From JADLHS01 sp964553795 (GTDB taxonomy: Bacteria > Verrucomicrobiota > Verrucomicrobiia > Limisphaerales > JADLHS01), in assembly GCA_964553795.1 (NCBI GenBank), contig CAZKMR010000008.1:18861-82860 (forward strand): 64,000 nt of DNA, given 5' to 3'. Every line of letters starts with the position of its first letter. Positions within the stretch are counted from its first letter, which is position 1. The translations under genes were made by a program, and so were the position numbers. Shown here in pieces: positions 1 through 9,111 of the stretch. The notes beneath the pieces are model-generated. The model ran no database searches and had not been told where the DNA came from. It saw only the letters and a program-made list of their open reading frames with translations.

Positions 1-1
1 T

Positions 2-442
2 ATCCTTGGTTTCCATACCCGCGTGGACAGCACTGCGGCGGAAAAAGCCAAGCACGAGAGCGTTCAGATCAAACTTTACGCGATCATCTATGAGTTGATC
101 GATGACGTGAAGAACGGCATGGCTGGCTTGCTTGATCCGGTGAGTAAGGAAGTCATTGTCGGCGCCGCGGAAGTTCGGCAGGTGTTCAATTTGTCCAAGG
201 GCGTGCCCGTGGCCGGCTCAATGGTCTCGAGTGGTCGCATCGTGCGCGGCAAAGTTCGCGTGCGCCGCCGAAAGGATGTAATCTACGAAGGCGTCACGCA
301 GTCATTGCGCCGCTTCCAGGATGAAGTGAACGAAGTGCGCGCGGGCATGGAGTGCGGTATCCGCATCGAAGGATTTACTGAAATCGCGGTAGGTGACGTC
401 ATTGAGTGCTATACCGTCGAGAAGGTCGCGCAAAAACTGTGA
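2..442 (+). CDS. infB: Translation initiation factor IF-2, C-terminal part (partial)
   Basis: The frame is open from base 2 and lacks its 5' end, so only the last about 146 residues are visible. They match the C-terminal beta-barrel domains of IF-2, the GTPase that brings initiator tRNA to the 30S subunit. Typical of the family are the stretch HTRVDSTAAEKAKHE near the left edge and the end GMECGIRIEGFTEIAVGDVIE. The rbfA gene starts 33 bp downstream, which is the classical nusA-infB-rbfA-truB order. The G domain lies outside the window. Confidence 0.95.
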   Translation: MLGFHTRVDSTAAEKAKHESVQIKLYAIIYELIDDVKNGMAGLLDPVSKEVIVGAAEVRQVFNLSKGVPVAGSMVSSGRIVRGKVRVRRRKDVIYEGVTQSLRRFQDEVNEVRAGMECGIRIEGFTEIAVGDVIECYTVEKVAQKL

Positions 443-475
443 CCCGATTGTGGTCACCGGCCGTGGTTTATCGTT

Positions 476-850
476 ATGCCTACTCTTCGTCACCAACGAG
501 TCAAAGAATTGCTCAAGCGCGCCATCGGTGAGGTGATCCGGCGCGAGTTCAACGTCACCGACGTCGGCTTGATTTCTGTCAACGATGTTGAGTGCGCGGG
601 TGATTTTAAGTCCGCCGTGGTTTACGTCAGCATCCTCGGCAATGCCGACCAACAGAAACGTGCGCTGGCGGTTTTGGAAGAACAGCGCGGTCGGATCCAG
701 GGCTTGATGGCCAAAGCCGTCGTGCTGAAATACACCCCGACTCTGAAATTTGTCGTGGACGATTCGCTCGTCCGCGGCAATCGCGTCATGCAAATCATCG
801 AAGAACTGGAGCAGCAGTCTCCCGTCCAGCCGCACCCAGCGAAGGAATAG
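476..850 (+). CDS. rbfA: Ribosome-binding factor A
   Basis: A 124-residue protein of normal RbfA length. RbfA is a KH-fold 30S maturation factor acting on the 5' end of 16S rRNA. Recognisable segments are the N-terminal RHQRVKELLKRAIGEVI, the central FKSAVVYVSILG strand and the C-terminal YTPTLKFVVDDSL. It lies between infB and the DHH phosphoesterase gene, in the order conserved in most bacteria, and is probably cotranscribed with both. The ATG at 476 is the only reasonable start. Confidence 0.95.
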   Translation: MPTLRHQRVKELLKRAIGEVIRREFNVTDVGLISVNDVECAGDFKSAVVYVSILGNADQQKRALAVLEEQRGRIQGLMAKAVVLKYTPTLKFVVDDSLVRGNRVMQIIEELEQQSPVQPHPAKE

Positions 851-863
851 GCCGACGCTGCTG

Positions 864-1847
864 ATGAAATCCCATCCTCAAATCATCGACCGCATCCTCG
901 ACACGATTCGCGAGGCGAAAACCATCTGCGTCGCCGGCCACATTCGACCCGACGGCGATTGCATCGGCTCCCAACTTGGGCTGACGCTCGCGCTCCGCGC
1001 CCTCGATAAACAAGTGGTTTGCTGGAATCAGGACGCCATTCCGCAGAAATATCGCTTTCTCGATCCCAACAAGGACTTTGCCAAACCCAAATCCGGCGAA
1101 ACCTTTGATCTGGTCATCGCCACCGATTGCGCCAGCTACGAACGGCTTGGCACCGTCACCGACTTCATCAAGGAACGAAAACTCCTGATCAACATTGATC
1201 ATCACGCCAGCAACACCCGCTACGGCGACATCAATTGGGTTTCTCCGCATGAACCTTCCACCGGCGAACTGATTTATCGCCTGCTCAAAATTGCGCATTG
1301 GCCGATCACCAAGCCGATTGCCGATTGCTTGTTCACCGCCGTCAGCACCGACACCGGTTCATTTCAATATTCGACCACGCGACCGGGAACCTTTCACGTC
1401 GGCGCCGAATTGGTCACGCGCGGCGCGGATCTCGCAAAAATTTGCGATGAGGTGTATCAGTCGTTTCCCCTCTCCCGGGCCCGATTACTGAAGCACATCT
1501 ACAATAAATTCAAACTGACGCACGATAACCAGATCGCCTATTTCTGGCTGAAGAAAACCGACCTTTCCCGCACGGGCGCGGACACCAACGACACGGAAGG
1601 TTTAATTGATCATATTCGCGCCATCGAACCCGTCGTCGTCGCATGTGTTTTCGAGGAAATCGAACCCGAACTCACCCGCATCAGCCTTCGCTCCAAGGAT
1701 AAAAGAGTGAACGTCAGTGACATTGCCGGCCAGTTTGGCGGCGGTGGTCACCCCGCCGCCGCCGGAGCCCGGATCGAGGGTCGCCCGCTGTCGGTGCAAC
1801 GTCGTGTCGTCGCCGCCATCAAAAAGGCGCTCAACTCGTCGAAGTAA
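864..1847 (+). CDS. nrnA: DHH/DHHA1-family phosphoesterase (NrnA-like oligoribonuclease/pAp phosphatase)
   Basis: A 327-residue member of the DHH family. The metal-binding motifs are seen as AGHIRPDGDCIGS near residue 26 and NIDHHASNTRYG near residue 110. The DHHA1 substrate-binding motif GGGHPAAAGA lies close to the C-terminus. NrnA-type enzymes degrade short oligoribonucleotides and dephosphorylate pAp. The frame is open further upstream into rbfA (to 750), but those residues are rbfA sequence read in another frame, so ATG 864 is chosen. It sits between rbfA and truB, a common position for this gene. Confidence 0.92.
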   Translation: MKSHPQIIDRILDTIREAKTICVAGHIRPDGDCIGSQLGLTLALRALDKQVVCWNQDAIPQKYRFLDPNKDFAKPKSGETFDLVIATDCASYERLGTVTDFIKERKLLINIDHHASNTRYGDINWVSPHEPSTGELIYRLLKIAHWPITKPIADCLFTAVSTDTGSFQYSTTRPGTFHVGAELVTRGADLAKICDEVYQSFPLSRARLLKHIYNKFKLTHDNQIAYFWLKKTDLSRTGADTNDTEGLIDHIRAIEPVVVACVFEEIEPELTRISLRSKDKRVNVSDIAGQFGGGGHPAAAGARIEGRPLSVQRRVVAAIKKALNSSK

Positions 1848-1852
1848 TTTCC

Positions 1853-2569
1853 ATGCAAGATTTCTCCGCGCTCGACGGTGCGCTGCTCATTGATAAACCC
1901 TCCGGCGTCACGTCCCACGATGTCGTGGCCGCCATTCGCCGCAAGTTCGGCATCAAAAAAGTCGGCCACTGCGGCACGCTCGATCCCAATGCGACCGGCT
2001 TGCTCATCATCGTGCTGGGGCGCGCCACAAAGTTGTCGGAGCGATTGATGTCGGATGACAAGGTTTACGAGGGCACGATCAAATTCGGTGAAAGCACCGA
2101 TAGTTACGACGCCGACGGCGAGATCACTGCTTCCCTGCCCGTCATGCCGATGACGCTGGAACAATTGAACGAAGAAGCTGCGACGTTCATCGGCGATCAG
2201 ATGCAAGTGCCACCGATGGTTTCCGCGATCAAGAAAGGCGGCGTCCCGCTCTACAAACTCGCGCGCAAAGGCGTGGAAGTGGAACGCGAACCGCGCCTGA
2301 TCCACATCTACAATTTCCGCTTTACGAGCTACGTCGAACCGCTGGGCACGTTCAAACTCGCCTGCACAAAAGGAACGTACGTTCGCAGCGTTGCACATGA
2401 CTTGGGACAAAAACTCGGCTGCGGCGCCCACCTGGCCACGCTGCGTCGCAGTGTCTCGGGCAAGTTCGATGTGACGGACGCAAAGACGCTGGACGCGATT
2501 TTGAACCTGTCCACGGCGGAATTGGAAAAACTCGTTCTGCCATTCTTGAAACTAGCCGCCACCGCCTAA
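1853..2569 (+). CDS. truB: tRNA pseudouridine(55) synthase
   Basis: TruB makes pseudouridine 55 in the T-loop of tRNAs. The 238-residue protein has the N-terminal LIDKPSGVTSHDVV, the catalytic motif HCGTLDPNATGLL with its aspartate near residue 45, and KGTYVRSVAHDLG further on. At 238 residues it is shorter than E. coli TruB (about 314) and seems to lack the C-terminal PUA domain, as in many short forms. It follows the phosphoesterase gene by 5 bp, so the two are probably translated from one mRNA. Confidence 0.95.
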   Translation: MQDFSALDGALLIDKPSGVTSHDVVAAIRRKFGIKKVGHCGTLDPNATGLLIIVLGRATKLSERLMSDDKVYEGTIKFGESTDSYDADGEITASLPVMPMTLEQLNEEAATFIGDQMQVPPMVSAIKKGGVPLYKLARKGVEVEREPRLIHIYNFRFTSYVEPLGTFKLACTKGTYVRSVAHDLGQKLGCGAHLATLRRSVSGKFDVTDAKTLDAILNLSTAELEKLVLPFLKLAATA

Positions 2570-2581
2570 ACCACCCGCGCG

Positions 2582-3505
2582 ATGCAACTCATCAGCGCCG
2601 CCAAAGAACTCGCTAATGGCAGCCGCAAAGTCTGCCTCGCCATCGGTGTTTTCGACGGCGTGCATCTCGGCCATCAACAAATCATCCGTCAATCCGTCAA
2701 TGACGCCCGCCAACACGAAGCCACCGCTTTGGTGGTCACCTTTGACAAACATCCCAGCGTTATTGTGGCGCCCGACCACGTCCCGCCATTGATTTATTCC
2801 CGACCGCAAAAAATCCGGGCCATTGAATCGCTCGGCGCGGACGCGTTGCTGGAGATTCCGTTTAACCGGGAGTTCAGCGAACAAACCGGCGAGGGGTTCA
2901 TCCGTCAACTCGTGCGCGAGTTGGGAAAAATTCAGAGCATCTGTGTGGGCGCGGACTTTGTGTTCGGCCACAGGCGCAGCGGCAACGTCGCCCTGCTCCG
3001 CCAGCTCGGCAGTGAACTGAATTTTCAAGTGCATGGCCTTGCTGCCGTCGCGCTTGATGGTCAAACCGTCAGCAGTACGCGCATTCGCGATGCCATCCGC
3101 GCGGGCGATTTCGATGCTGCCAGTCAAATGCTGGGCCGCGCTTACTCACTTGCCGGAACAGTCATTCGCGGCGATCAGCTCGGGCAAAAAATCGGTTTCC
3201 CCACCGCCAATCTCGACACCACCGGAATGCTACTGCCGCCGAACGGCGTTTACGCTGCGCATGCCCGCCTCGGAGAAAAAACGCATCGCGCCGTGCTCAA
3301 CATCGGCATTCGCCCAACCCTTCAGAACCCCTCGCCCACTCCGCGTGTCGAGGTTCACCTACTGGATTTTGCAGGCGAAATCTACGGACAGGAGTTGGAA
3401 ATAACTTTCGTCAAAAGGCTTCGCGGTGAACAAAAGTTTCCTTCGCTCGAATCTCTCCGAGAGCAAATTCAGAAGGATGTCGCTGCCGCCCGAAGCAGTT
3501 TTTGA
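2582..3505 (+). CDS. ribF: Bifunctional riboflavin kinase / FAD synthetase
   Basis: A 307-residue RibF that phosphorylates riboflavin to FMN and adenylylates FMN to FAD. The N-terminal nucleotidyltransferase domain shows GVFDGVHLGHQ near residue 23 and a VSSTRIRDAIRAGD motif near residue 165. The C-terminal kinase domain shows GQKIGFPTANLD near residue 201 and the RVEVHLLDF strand. It starts 12 bp after truB, and truB-ribF adjacency is common in bacteria. Confidence 0.95.
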   Translation: MQLISAAKELANGSRKVCLAIGVFDGVHLGHQQIIRQSVNDARQHEATALVVTFDKHPSVIVAPDHVPPLIYSRPQKIRAIESLGADALLEIPFNREFSEQTGEGFIRQLVRELGKIQSICVGADFVFGHRRSGNVALLRQLGSELNFQVHGLAAVALDGQTVSSTRIRDAIRAGDFDAASQMLGRAYSLAGTVIRGDQLGQKIGFPTANLDTTGMLLPPNGVYAAHARLGEKTHRAVLNIGIRPTLQNPSPTPRVEVHLLDFAGEIYGQELEITFVKRLRGEQKFPSLESLREQIQKDVAAARSSF

Positions 3506-3637
3506 TTCGGGCAAGGAAATATTCGGCATAGGGATACAATCTGATTTCCCAAGCTATTTTGATTCCCTTGCCGAACATTCCATTGCCTCGGTTTCCCGGC
3601 TTGCGCTCACGTCCTCAGAAACTAAACTCCGCGCCCG

Positions 3638-5842
3638 ATGTTTGACCTGAGCACGCTCAATCCGCCGCAACGCCTCGCTGTTGAAACAATCAACGGCCCG
3701 GTGTTGATCCTCGCAGGCGCGGGCACGGGCAAAACGCGCGTCATCACCCATCGCATCGCGTATTTGATCCGCAAGAAAGTCGCGCCGGGAAACATTCTCG
3801 CCGTCACGTTCACCAACAAAGCGGCGCGCGAAATGCAGGAGCGCGTGCGCAAGCTGTTGCCGCCGCCGCAGAAAAAGGAGAGCGGCGAGAAACCGGAGCG
3901 CCCCACCATCTGCACGTTTCACTCGCTGTGCGTTCGCATTTTGCGTCAGCACATCGAGAAACTCGGCTACAAACGCAACTTCGTCATCTACGACGAATCC
4001 GAGCAACTCGGCGCGATCAAAAAGATTCTCGCCAACATTTCGGCCAAAGGCGAGAAGACCGATCCCTCCGCCGTGCTTGGCATGTTGAGCAAATTCAAGA
4101 ACGGCGGCGAACGCTCGGCGCTGTTCGGCGATCCCAACGTCCGCGCGTTGGCGCAACACGTGGCGAAGCGTTACGAAACCGCCCTCCACGCTTGCAACGC
4201 GGTGGACTTCGACGACCTGATTTTGCTCACGCTGCGCTTGTTCCGCGAGCATCCGGATGCGTTGGAAGCGTGTCGAAACAAGTATCGCTTTGTGATGGTG
4301 GACGAGTATCAGGACACGAATGCCGCGCAATTCGAGCTGGTTCACTCGCTCACAAAGGAGCATCGCAACTTCTGCGTTGTCGGCGACGATGACCAGAGCA
4401 TTTACGGCTGGCGCGGCGCGGAGATCGCGAATCTACTGAATCTCGAACAGCACTTCCCTGAGGTGAAGGTCATCAAGCTGGAGCAAAACTACCGCTCCAC
4501 GAACACCATTCTCAACGCCGCTAACGCGTTGATCAAAAACAACGCGCGTCGGCGCGTCAAAACGCTTTGGTCCGACAAAGGCGCGGGCACGAAGATTTCC
4601 CTGCGCGCTTTCGAAACGGATGAAGACGAGGCTCGCGAAGTTGTTGCCGCGATTGAATTCAGCCGTTTGGCGCGACGCGTTACGTGGGCGCAAAACGCCA
4701 TTCTGTTTCGCACGAATTTGCAGTCGCGCCCGATTGAAACTGCGCTGCGAGCGGCGGGCGTTCGTTATCATCTGATCGGCGGGCAAAGTTTCTTCGACCG
4801 GCGCGAAATCCGCGATTTACTCGCGTATCTCAAGACTTTTCTCAATCCAAACGACGACATCAGCCTGTTGCGCATTGCCAACACGCCCGCCCGCGGCTTG
4901 AGCGACGTGACGATGGAACGGCTGCTCGGCGCGAGTCACGAGCGGAAAGAATCTGTTTTTGCCTCGATGAAGAATCCGATGGTGACCACCACGTTTCAAA
5001 CGCGCACTCGCGAGGCGATTGAAGAGTTTGTCCAACTGGTGGAACGCACGCGGAGTGAATTGATTGCCCGCTCCCGTTTTGAACCTGGTAGCAGCCGACG
5101 TGAGGAGGCTCACATTCCAGCCAACGAGCCTGGTCAAAGTCTCTTCACATCGGCTGCTCCGATTGAAAACGATTCGCAATCGCCGTCTCCGCTCGCCTCG
5201 GGAGCGAGCCAGGGTGAGGGCGAGCGACAGAGCAAATACAAATTTGAACCCGGCACGCTCGCCGCGTGGACGGACGGTTTCCTCACCGACACCGGCTACT
5301 ACGCGGAATTGCGTCGCTCCGAGAAAAACATCGAAGCCGCCGACAATCGCATCCGCAACCTGAAGGAATTCATCGCCACGATGGACGACCATGTCTCGCC
5401 GCAAGCCACCTTGCATGACCGGTTGCTGGAATTTCTGGAGACGGTGACGCTTGATTCGGATCGCGAAGATGAAGAGGAGAAAGCCGGTGACGCCGTAACG
5501 CTAATCACAATGCATTCGTGCAAAGGATTGGAATTTCCGCACGTTTACATCGTGGGACTGGAGGACGGTTTGCTGCCGCACTCACGCTCCAAAGTGGAAG
5601 GCACGTTGGATGAAGAGCGACGGTTGTTCTACGTCGCCGTAACGCGCGCGATGTTGAGCCTCACTATCAGTCATTGCGCCGGACGGAAGAAATACGGTCA
5701 GGTGATGCCGTGTCATCCCTCGCAGTTTCTGAAAGAACTGCCCGCTGATTTGGTTGAAACCGAGGACGAGAAGTCCAAGAAGCCAGTGGAGTTGAACACG
5801 GGAAAGAATCTCTTTGCTGCGATGCGCGCAGCAGCGGAATAG
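3638..5842 (+). CDS. pcrA: UvrD/PcrA-family superfamily 1 DNA helicase with an in-frame repeat insertion
   Basis: A 734-residue 3'-5' helicase used in repair and conflict resolution. Motifs in order: Q motif LNPPQRLAVE, Walker A AGAGTGKTRVIT (near residue 28), Walker B MVDEYQDTN, QSIYGWRGA, LEQNYRST, and the C-terminal VTLITMHSCKGLEFPHVYIVG. Residues about 485-539 (5090-5254) are a low-complexity stretch not expected in the family, encoded by nested inverted repeats. It is bounded by a repeated Phe-Glu-Pro-Gly and lies in subdomain 2B, so activity may be kept. Whether the gene is PcrA, UvrD or Rep cannot be decided here; the symbol is the nearest common name. Confidence 0.9.
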   Translation: MFDLSTLNPPQRLAVETINGPVLILAGAGTGKTRVITHRIAYLIRKKVAPGNILAVTFTNKAAREMQERVRKLLPPPQKKESGEKPERPTICTFHSLCVRILRQHIEKLGYKRNFVIYDESEQLGAIKKILANISAKGEKTDPSAVLGMLSKFKNGGERSALFGDPNVRALAQHVAKRYETALHACNAVDFDDLILLTLRLFREHPDALEACRNKYRFVMVDEYQDTNAAQFELVHSLTKEHRNFCVVGDDDQSIYGWRGAEIANLLNLEQHFPEVKVIKLEQNYRSTNTILNAANALIKNNARRRVKTLWSDKGAGTKISLRAFETDEDEAREVVAAIEFSRLARRVTWAQNAILFRTNLQSRPIETALRAAGVRYHLIGGQSFFDRREIRDLLAYLKTFLNPNDDISLLRIANTPARGLSDVTMERLLGASHERKESVFASMKNPMVTTTFQTRTREAIEEFVQLVERTRSELIARSRFEPGSSRREEAHIPANEPGQSLFTSAAPIENDSQSPSPLASGASQGEGERQSKYKFEPGTLAAWTDGFLTDTGYYAELRRSEKNIEAADNRIRNLKEFIATMDDHVSPQATLHDRLLEFLETVTLDSDREDEEEKAGDAVTLITMHSCKGLEFPHVYIVGLEDGLLPHSRSKVEGTLDEERRLFYVAVTRAMLSLTISHCAGRKKYGQVMPCHPSQFLKELPADLVETEDEKSKKPVELNTGKNLFAAMRAAAE
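5088..5254. repeat. Intragenic dispersed repeat with nested hairpins, in frame in the helicase gene
   Basis: The first element (5088-5160) has long imperfect arms: GTAGCAGCCGACGTGA at the left and the complement of GGAGCAGCCGATGTGA at the right. An inner AGGCTC/GAGCCT pair sits between them. The second element (about 5187-5228) is GC-rich and repeats gctcgcc/ggcgagc. Flanking codons TTT GAA CCT GGT (5078-5089) and TTT GAA CCC GGC (5243-5254) encode the same four residues, so the unit is 165 bp or 55 codons. The pattern resembles in-frame capture of a dispersed intergenic repeat. Confidence 0.7.
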
Positions 5843-5861
5843 CCTGCCTGCACTTCAATCC

Positions 5862-7211
5862 TTACCCGACGAAGCTGTAGTCATACGGCTTCCGCATTTC
5901 GCGCGCGAGATGCGTATTCGCTTCACTCGCATTGTCGCCGACGAAGACTTCGCTCTTGGCATCCCAACGCAACTTTTTGCCAGTGCGCAACGCGATGACG
6001 ATCAAATGTCCCACCACCGCGGAGCGATGCCCGGTTTCCACCGAACAAATCGGCTCTTGGCGCGAGCGCACGCAATCGAAAAAATTTCCCATGTGATCAT
6101 GCGAGACCGGCAACTTGACGGCATTCTCCGGCAAGGGCGTTTCGATGATCGCATCATTGCTGGCAGATAGATCAGACCGATTGACCCAAATCCAACCGTC
6201 CGTGCCCTCGAATTTCAACCCGTTGCGCTGGCCTTGCGGATTGATTACCGCGCCATAAGGACTGTCGTCCGGCGTCGTCTTCACAATTTGTTTTACGTCA
6301 TTGCTCCAAGTGAGCGTGGCTTCAAATTCAGAGGGCGTTGTGAATCCGCCGGGAATCGTTTGCGACAACGCCCGCGCCTCAATCTCCACCGGACCATCCT
6401 CGCCGATGGCCCAGCGCGCGATATCGTTGTGATGCGCGCCCCAATCCGTCACCGGGCCGCCGGAATAATCAAACCACCACCGGAACGAACCGTGCGTCCG
6501 CTCCTTCAAGTATTCCACCTGCGGCGCTTGCCCCAACCAATAATCCCAGTGGAATCCGACGGGAACTGGCGTGGGTTTGAATGGCCCGCCGCGAATTCCC
6601 GCCGGCACAAACACATTCACCTGCTTGAGCTTCCCGATGCGACCATTGCGCACCAACTCGCACGCGAGACGGAACTTCTTATCGCTACGCTGCTGCGTGC
6701 CGGTTTGAAGAACAACGCCGTTACTGCGGACTGCTTTGATCAATTGTTTGCCTTCATCAATCGTCAAGGTCAGCGGTTTCTCCGCGTAAACATCCTTATT
6801 CGCTTTCGCAGCCGCGAGATTGATTAGCGTGTGCCAATGGTCCGGCGTCGCCTGCACGATGACATTCACATCATCGCGCTCCATGACTTTCCGGAAATCG
6901 GTGAACTTCGCCGGCGTCTTTTCACCTTTGGTAAATTGCTTCGCCGCCTGCTCCACGTGACGCTCGTCCACATCGCACACGGCCACGATGTCGCCGAACC
7001 GACTCGCGTTCTGCGCGTCGCCGCGCCCCATGCCGCCACAGCCAATCAGAGCGATGCCGGGCCGATTATTCGCGCTGGTGGGTTTTGGCGTGGATTCCAC
7101 CGCGAATGCCAACTCCCGCTCCACAAACCACAGCGGCGAACCCGTGACCGCCGCGGTCACTGCACAACGATTCAAGAACGAGCGCCGTGAAATTTGAATC
7201 GACTTGGACAT
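5862..7211 (-). CDS. Gfo/Idh/MocA-family oxidoreductase with Tat signal
   Basis: A 449-residue NAD(P)-dependent sugar or inositol dehydrogenase-like protein. The start at 7211 gives MSKSIQISRRSFLNRC, a twin-arginine signal (RRSFL) followed by a hydrophobic stretch, so export in folded form with bound cofactor is likely. The Rossmann motif GCGGMGRGD is near residue 58, and EKPLTLTIDEG carries the family's EKP lysine. The open frame extends upstream to 7457 but runs back over the ilvD start, so those residues are not taken. Such exported paralogues are abundant in Verrucomicrobiota and Planctomycetota; the substrate is unknown. It is divergent from ilvD. Confidence 0.9.
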   Translation of the reverse strand: MSKSIQISRRSFLNRCAVTAAVTGSPLWFVERELAFAVESTPKPTSANNRPGIALIGCGGMGRGDAQNASRFGDIVAVCDVDERHVEQAAKQFTKGEKTPAKFTDFRKVMERDDVNVIVQATPDHWHTLINLAAAKANKDVYAEKPLTLTIDEGKQLIKAVRSNGVVLQTGTQQRSDKKFRLACELVRNGRIGKLKQVNVFVPAGIRGGPFKPTPVPVGFHWDYWLGQAPQVEYLKERTHGSFRWWFDYSGGPVTDWGAHHNDIARWAIGEDGPVEIEARALSQTIPGGFTTPSEFEATLTWSNDVKQIVKTTPDDSPYGAVINPQGQRNGLKFEGTDGWIWVNRSDLSASNDAIIETPLPENAVKLPVSHDHMGNFFDCVRSRQEPICSVETGHRSAVVGHLIVIALRTGKKLRWDAKSEVFVGDNASEANTHLAREMRKPYDYSFVG

Positions 7212-7353
7212 GTAATCAGTTAACGGATGGAGCGTCATGCGTGCAAGCTTCGTCGCCTCGTCAAAACTCACGACATGCATCGAAATTCCTGTCGTTTGAT
7301 CGCACCACGGCCACCTTGCTCCCCTGCCCGGTTTTCGGCACACTGGGCGTCCG

Positions 7354-9105
7354 ATGAAAAAGAAATCTGGCTCAACCAAAACTGCCAAAGCGATCAACCT
7401 GCGTCCGTTCTCCGGCCCCCTGCTGGACGGCCCGCACCGCGCTGCCGCGCGCGCCATGCTTTATCCCGTCGGCTTTACGGAGGAAGATTTCAAGAAGCCC
7501 CTCATCGGCATCGCCTCGACTTGGAGCAACGTCACGCCGTGCAACATGCACATTGATAAACTCGCGCTCGAAGCCGAGAAAGGCGCGAACGCCGGCGGCG
7601 GCAAAGCCATCGTCTTCAACACCATCACCGTCTCCGATGGCATCTCGAACGGCAACGAAGCGATGAAATATTCGCTCGTCTCGCGCGAGGTCATTGCTGA
7701 CTCGATTGAAACCGTCGTGGGCTGCGGTGGTATGGACGGCTATGTGGCCATCGGTGGTTGCGACAAGAACATGCCCGGCGCGATGATCTGCATGGCCCGC
7801 ATGAACCGCCCGGCTGTTTTCGTTTACGGCGGAACGATTCTGCCCGGCTGTTTGACCAATCCGCCCGCCGGTCAATTGCCCAAGGGCAAGGAACTCGACA
7901 TCGTTTCCGTCTTTGAAGCCGTCGGTCAGCACGCTGCGGGCAAGCTAAGCGATGAAGAATTGCACGCCGTGGAATCCTGTGCGATTCCCGGACCAGGTTC
8001 ATGCGGCGGCATGTACACCGCCAACACCATGGCCAGCGCGATTGAAGCGCTCGGCATGAGTTTGCCCAACAGTTCCGCGCAAAACGCCATTTCCCCCGCG
8101 AAGATGGACGACTGCCGTCGCGCCGGTGCAGCCGTCGTCGAGATGTTGCGCCTGGGCCTCAAGCCCCGCGACATCCTCACGAAGAAAGCCTTTGAGAACG
8201 CCATCACCGTCGTCATCGCGCTCGGCGGCTCGACGAATGCCGTGTTGCACCTGCTCGCCATTGCGAGCGCGGCGAACGTGAAGCTCACCATCGACGACTT
8301 CACGCGCATCGGCAAGCGCGTGCCCGTGCTCGCCGACCTGAAGCCCAGCGGCAAATACAGCATGAGCGCGCTCGTCGCCATCGGCGGTATCCGTCCGCTC
8401 ATGAAAACGCTGCTCGACGCCGGCTTATTGCATGGAGACTGTCTGACTGTCACTGGCCAGACCATGGCCGAAACACTCGCCGACGTGAAACCTTATCCGA
8501 ACGGCCAGCAGATCATCCGCCCGCTCGACAATCCCATCAAGAAAGACAGCCACCTCGTCATCTTCTACGGCAACCTCGCCCCCACCGGCGCGGTCGGCAA
8601 AATCACCGGCAAGGAAGGCACGGGCTTCACTGGCAAAGCCATCGTGTTCGAAGGCGAAGAACGCGCGTTGAAAGCCATTCTCGACGGCACGGTGAAAGCC
8701 GGCCACGTCATCGTCATCCGTGGTGAAGGACCGAAGGGCGGACCGGGCATGCGCGAAATGCTTGCGCCCACCAGCGCCATCATGGGCAAGGGCCTCGGCA
8801 AAGACGTCGCGCTCATTACCGACGGACGCTTCAGCGGCGGCAGCCACGGCTTCGTCGTGGGCCACGTCACGCCGGAATCCTACGTCGGTGGCCCGATCGC
8901 CCTCGTGAAGAACGGCGATAAGATCATCTTCGACTCCGTGAAGCGCACGCTCACCCTCGACGTGCCCGCGAAGGAACTAGCCAAGCGCAAGAAGGCGTGG
9001 AAGAAGCCCGCGCCACGTTACCCGCGCGGTGTGCTCGCCAAATTTGCCGCCCACGTCACCAGCGCCAGCGAAGGCGCGGTGACGGATAAGGATTTGGAGC
9101 TCTGA
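7354..9105 (+). CDS. ilvD: Dihydroxy-acid dehydratase
   Basis: A 583-residue IlvD/Edd-family enzyme that dehydrates 2,3-dihydroxy acids in isoleucine, valine and leucine synthesis. Iron-sulfur and active-site segments are visible: TPCNMHIDKLA near residue 61, GGCDKNMPGAM near residue 133, and CAIPGPGSCGGMYTANTM near residue 209. The C-terminus AKFAAHVTSASEGAVTDKDL is the sequence that recurs downstream at 10641 and 11298. The stop TGA is at 9103-9105. Three toxin-like modules follow directly without an obvious promoter, so they may depend on ilvD transcription. Confidence 0.96.
   Translation: MKKKSGSTKTAKAINLRPFSGPLLDGPHRAAARAMLYPVGFTEEDFKKPLIGIASTWSNVTPCNMHIDKLALEAEKGANAGGGKAIVFNTITVSDGISNGNEAMKYSLVSREVIADSIETVVGCGGMDGYVAIGGCDKNMPGAMICMARMNRPAVFVYGGTILPGCLTNPPAGQLPKGKELDIVSVFEAVGQHAAGKLSDEELHAVESCAIPGPGSCGGMYTANTMASAIEALGMSLPNSSAQNAISPAKMDDCRRAGAAVVEMLRLGLKPRDILTKKAFENAITVVIALGGSTNAVLHLLAIASAANVKLTIDDFTRIGKRVPVLADLKPSGKYSMSALVAIGGIRPLMKTLLDAGLLHGDCLTVTGQTMAETLADVKPYPNGQQIIRPLDNPIKKDSHLVIFYGNLAPTGAVGKITGKEGTGFTGKAIVFEGEERALKAILDGTVKAGHVIVIRGEGPKGGPGMREMLAPTSAIMGKGLGKDVALITDGRFSGGSHGFVVGHVTPESYVGGPIALVKNGDKIIFDSVKRTLTLDVPAKELAKRKKAWKKPAPRYPRGVLAKFAAHVTSASEGAVTDKDLEL
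9031..9105 (+). repeat. ilvD-tail repeat, copy 1 (inside ilvD)
   Basis: This is the 3' 75 bp of the intact ilvD gene. It contains an imperfect hairpin at 9054-9084: CGTCACC-A-GCGCC, loop agcgaa, then GGCGC-GGTGACG, with one unpaired A. Copies 2 and 3 differ from it almost only at synonymous positions. It marks the upstream boundary of the first accessory module. Confidence 0.9.
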
Positions 9106-9111
9106 TCTTCA

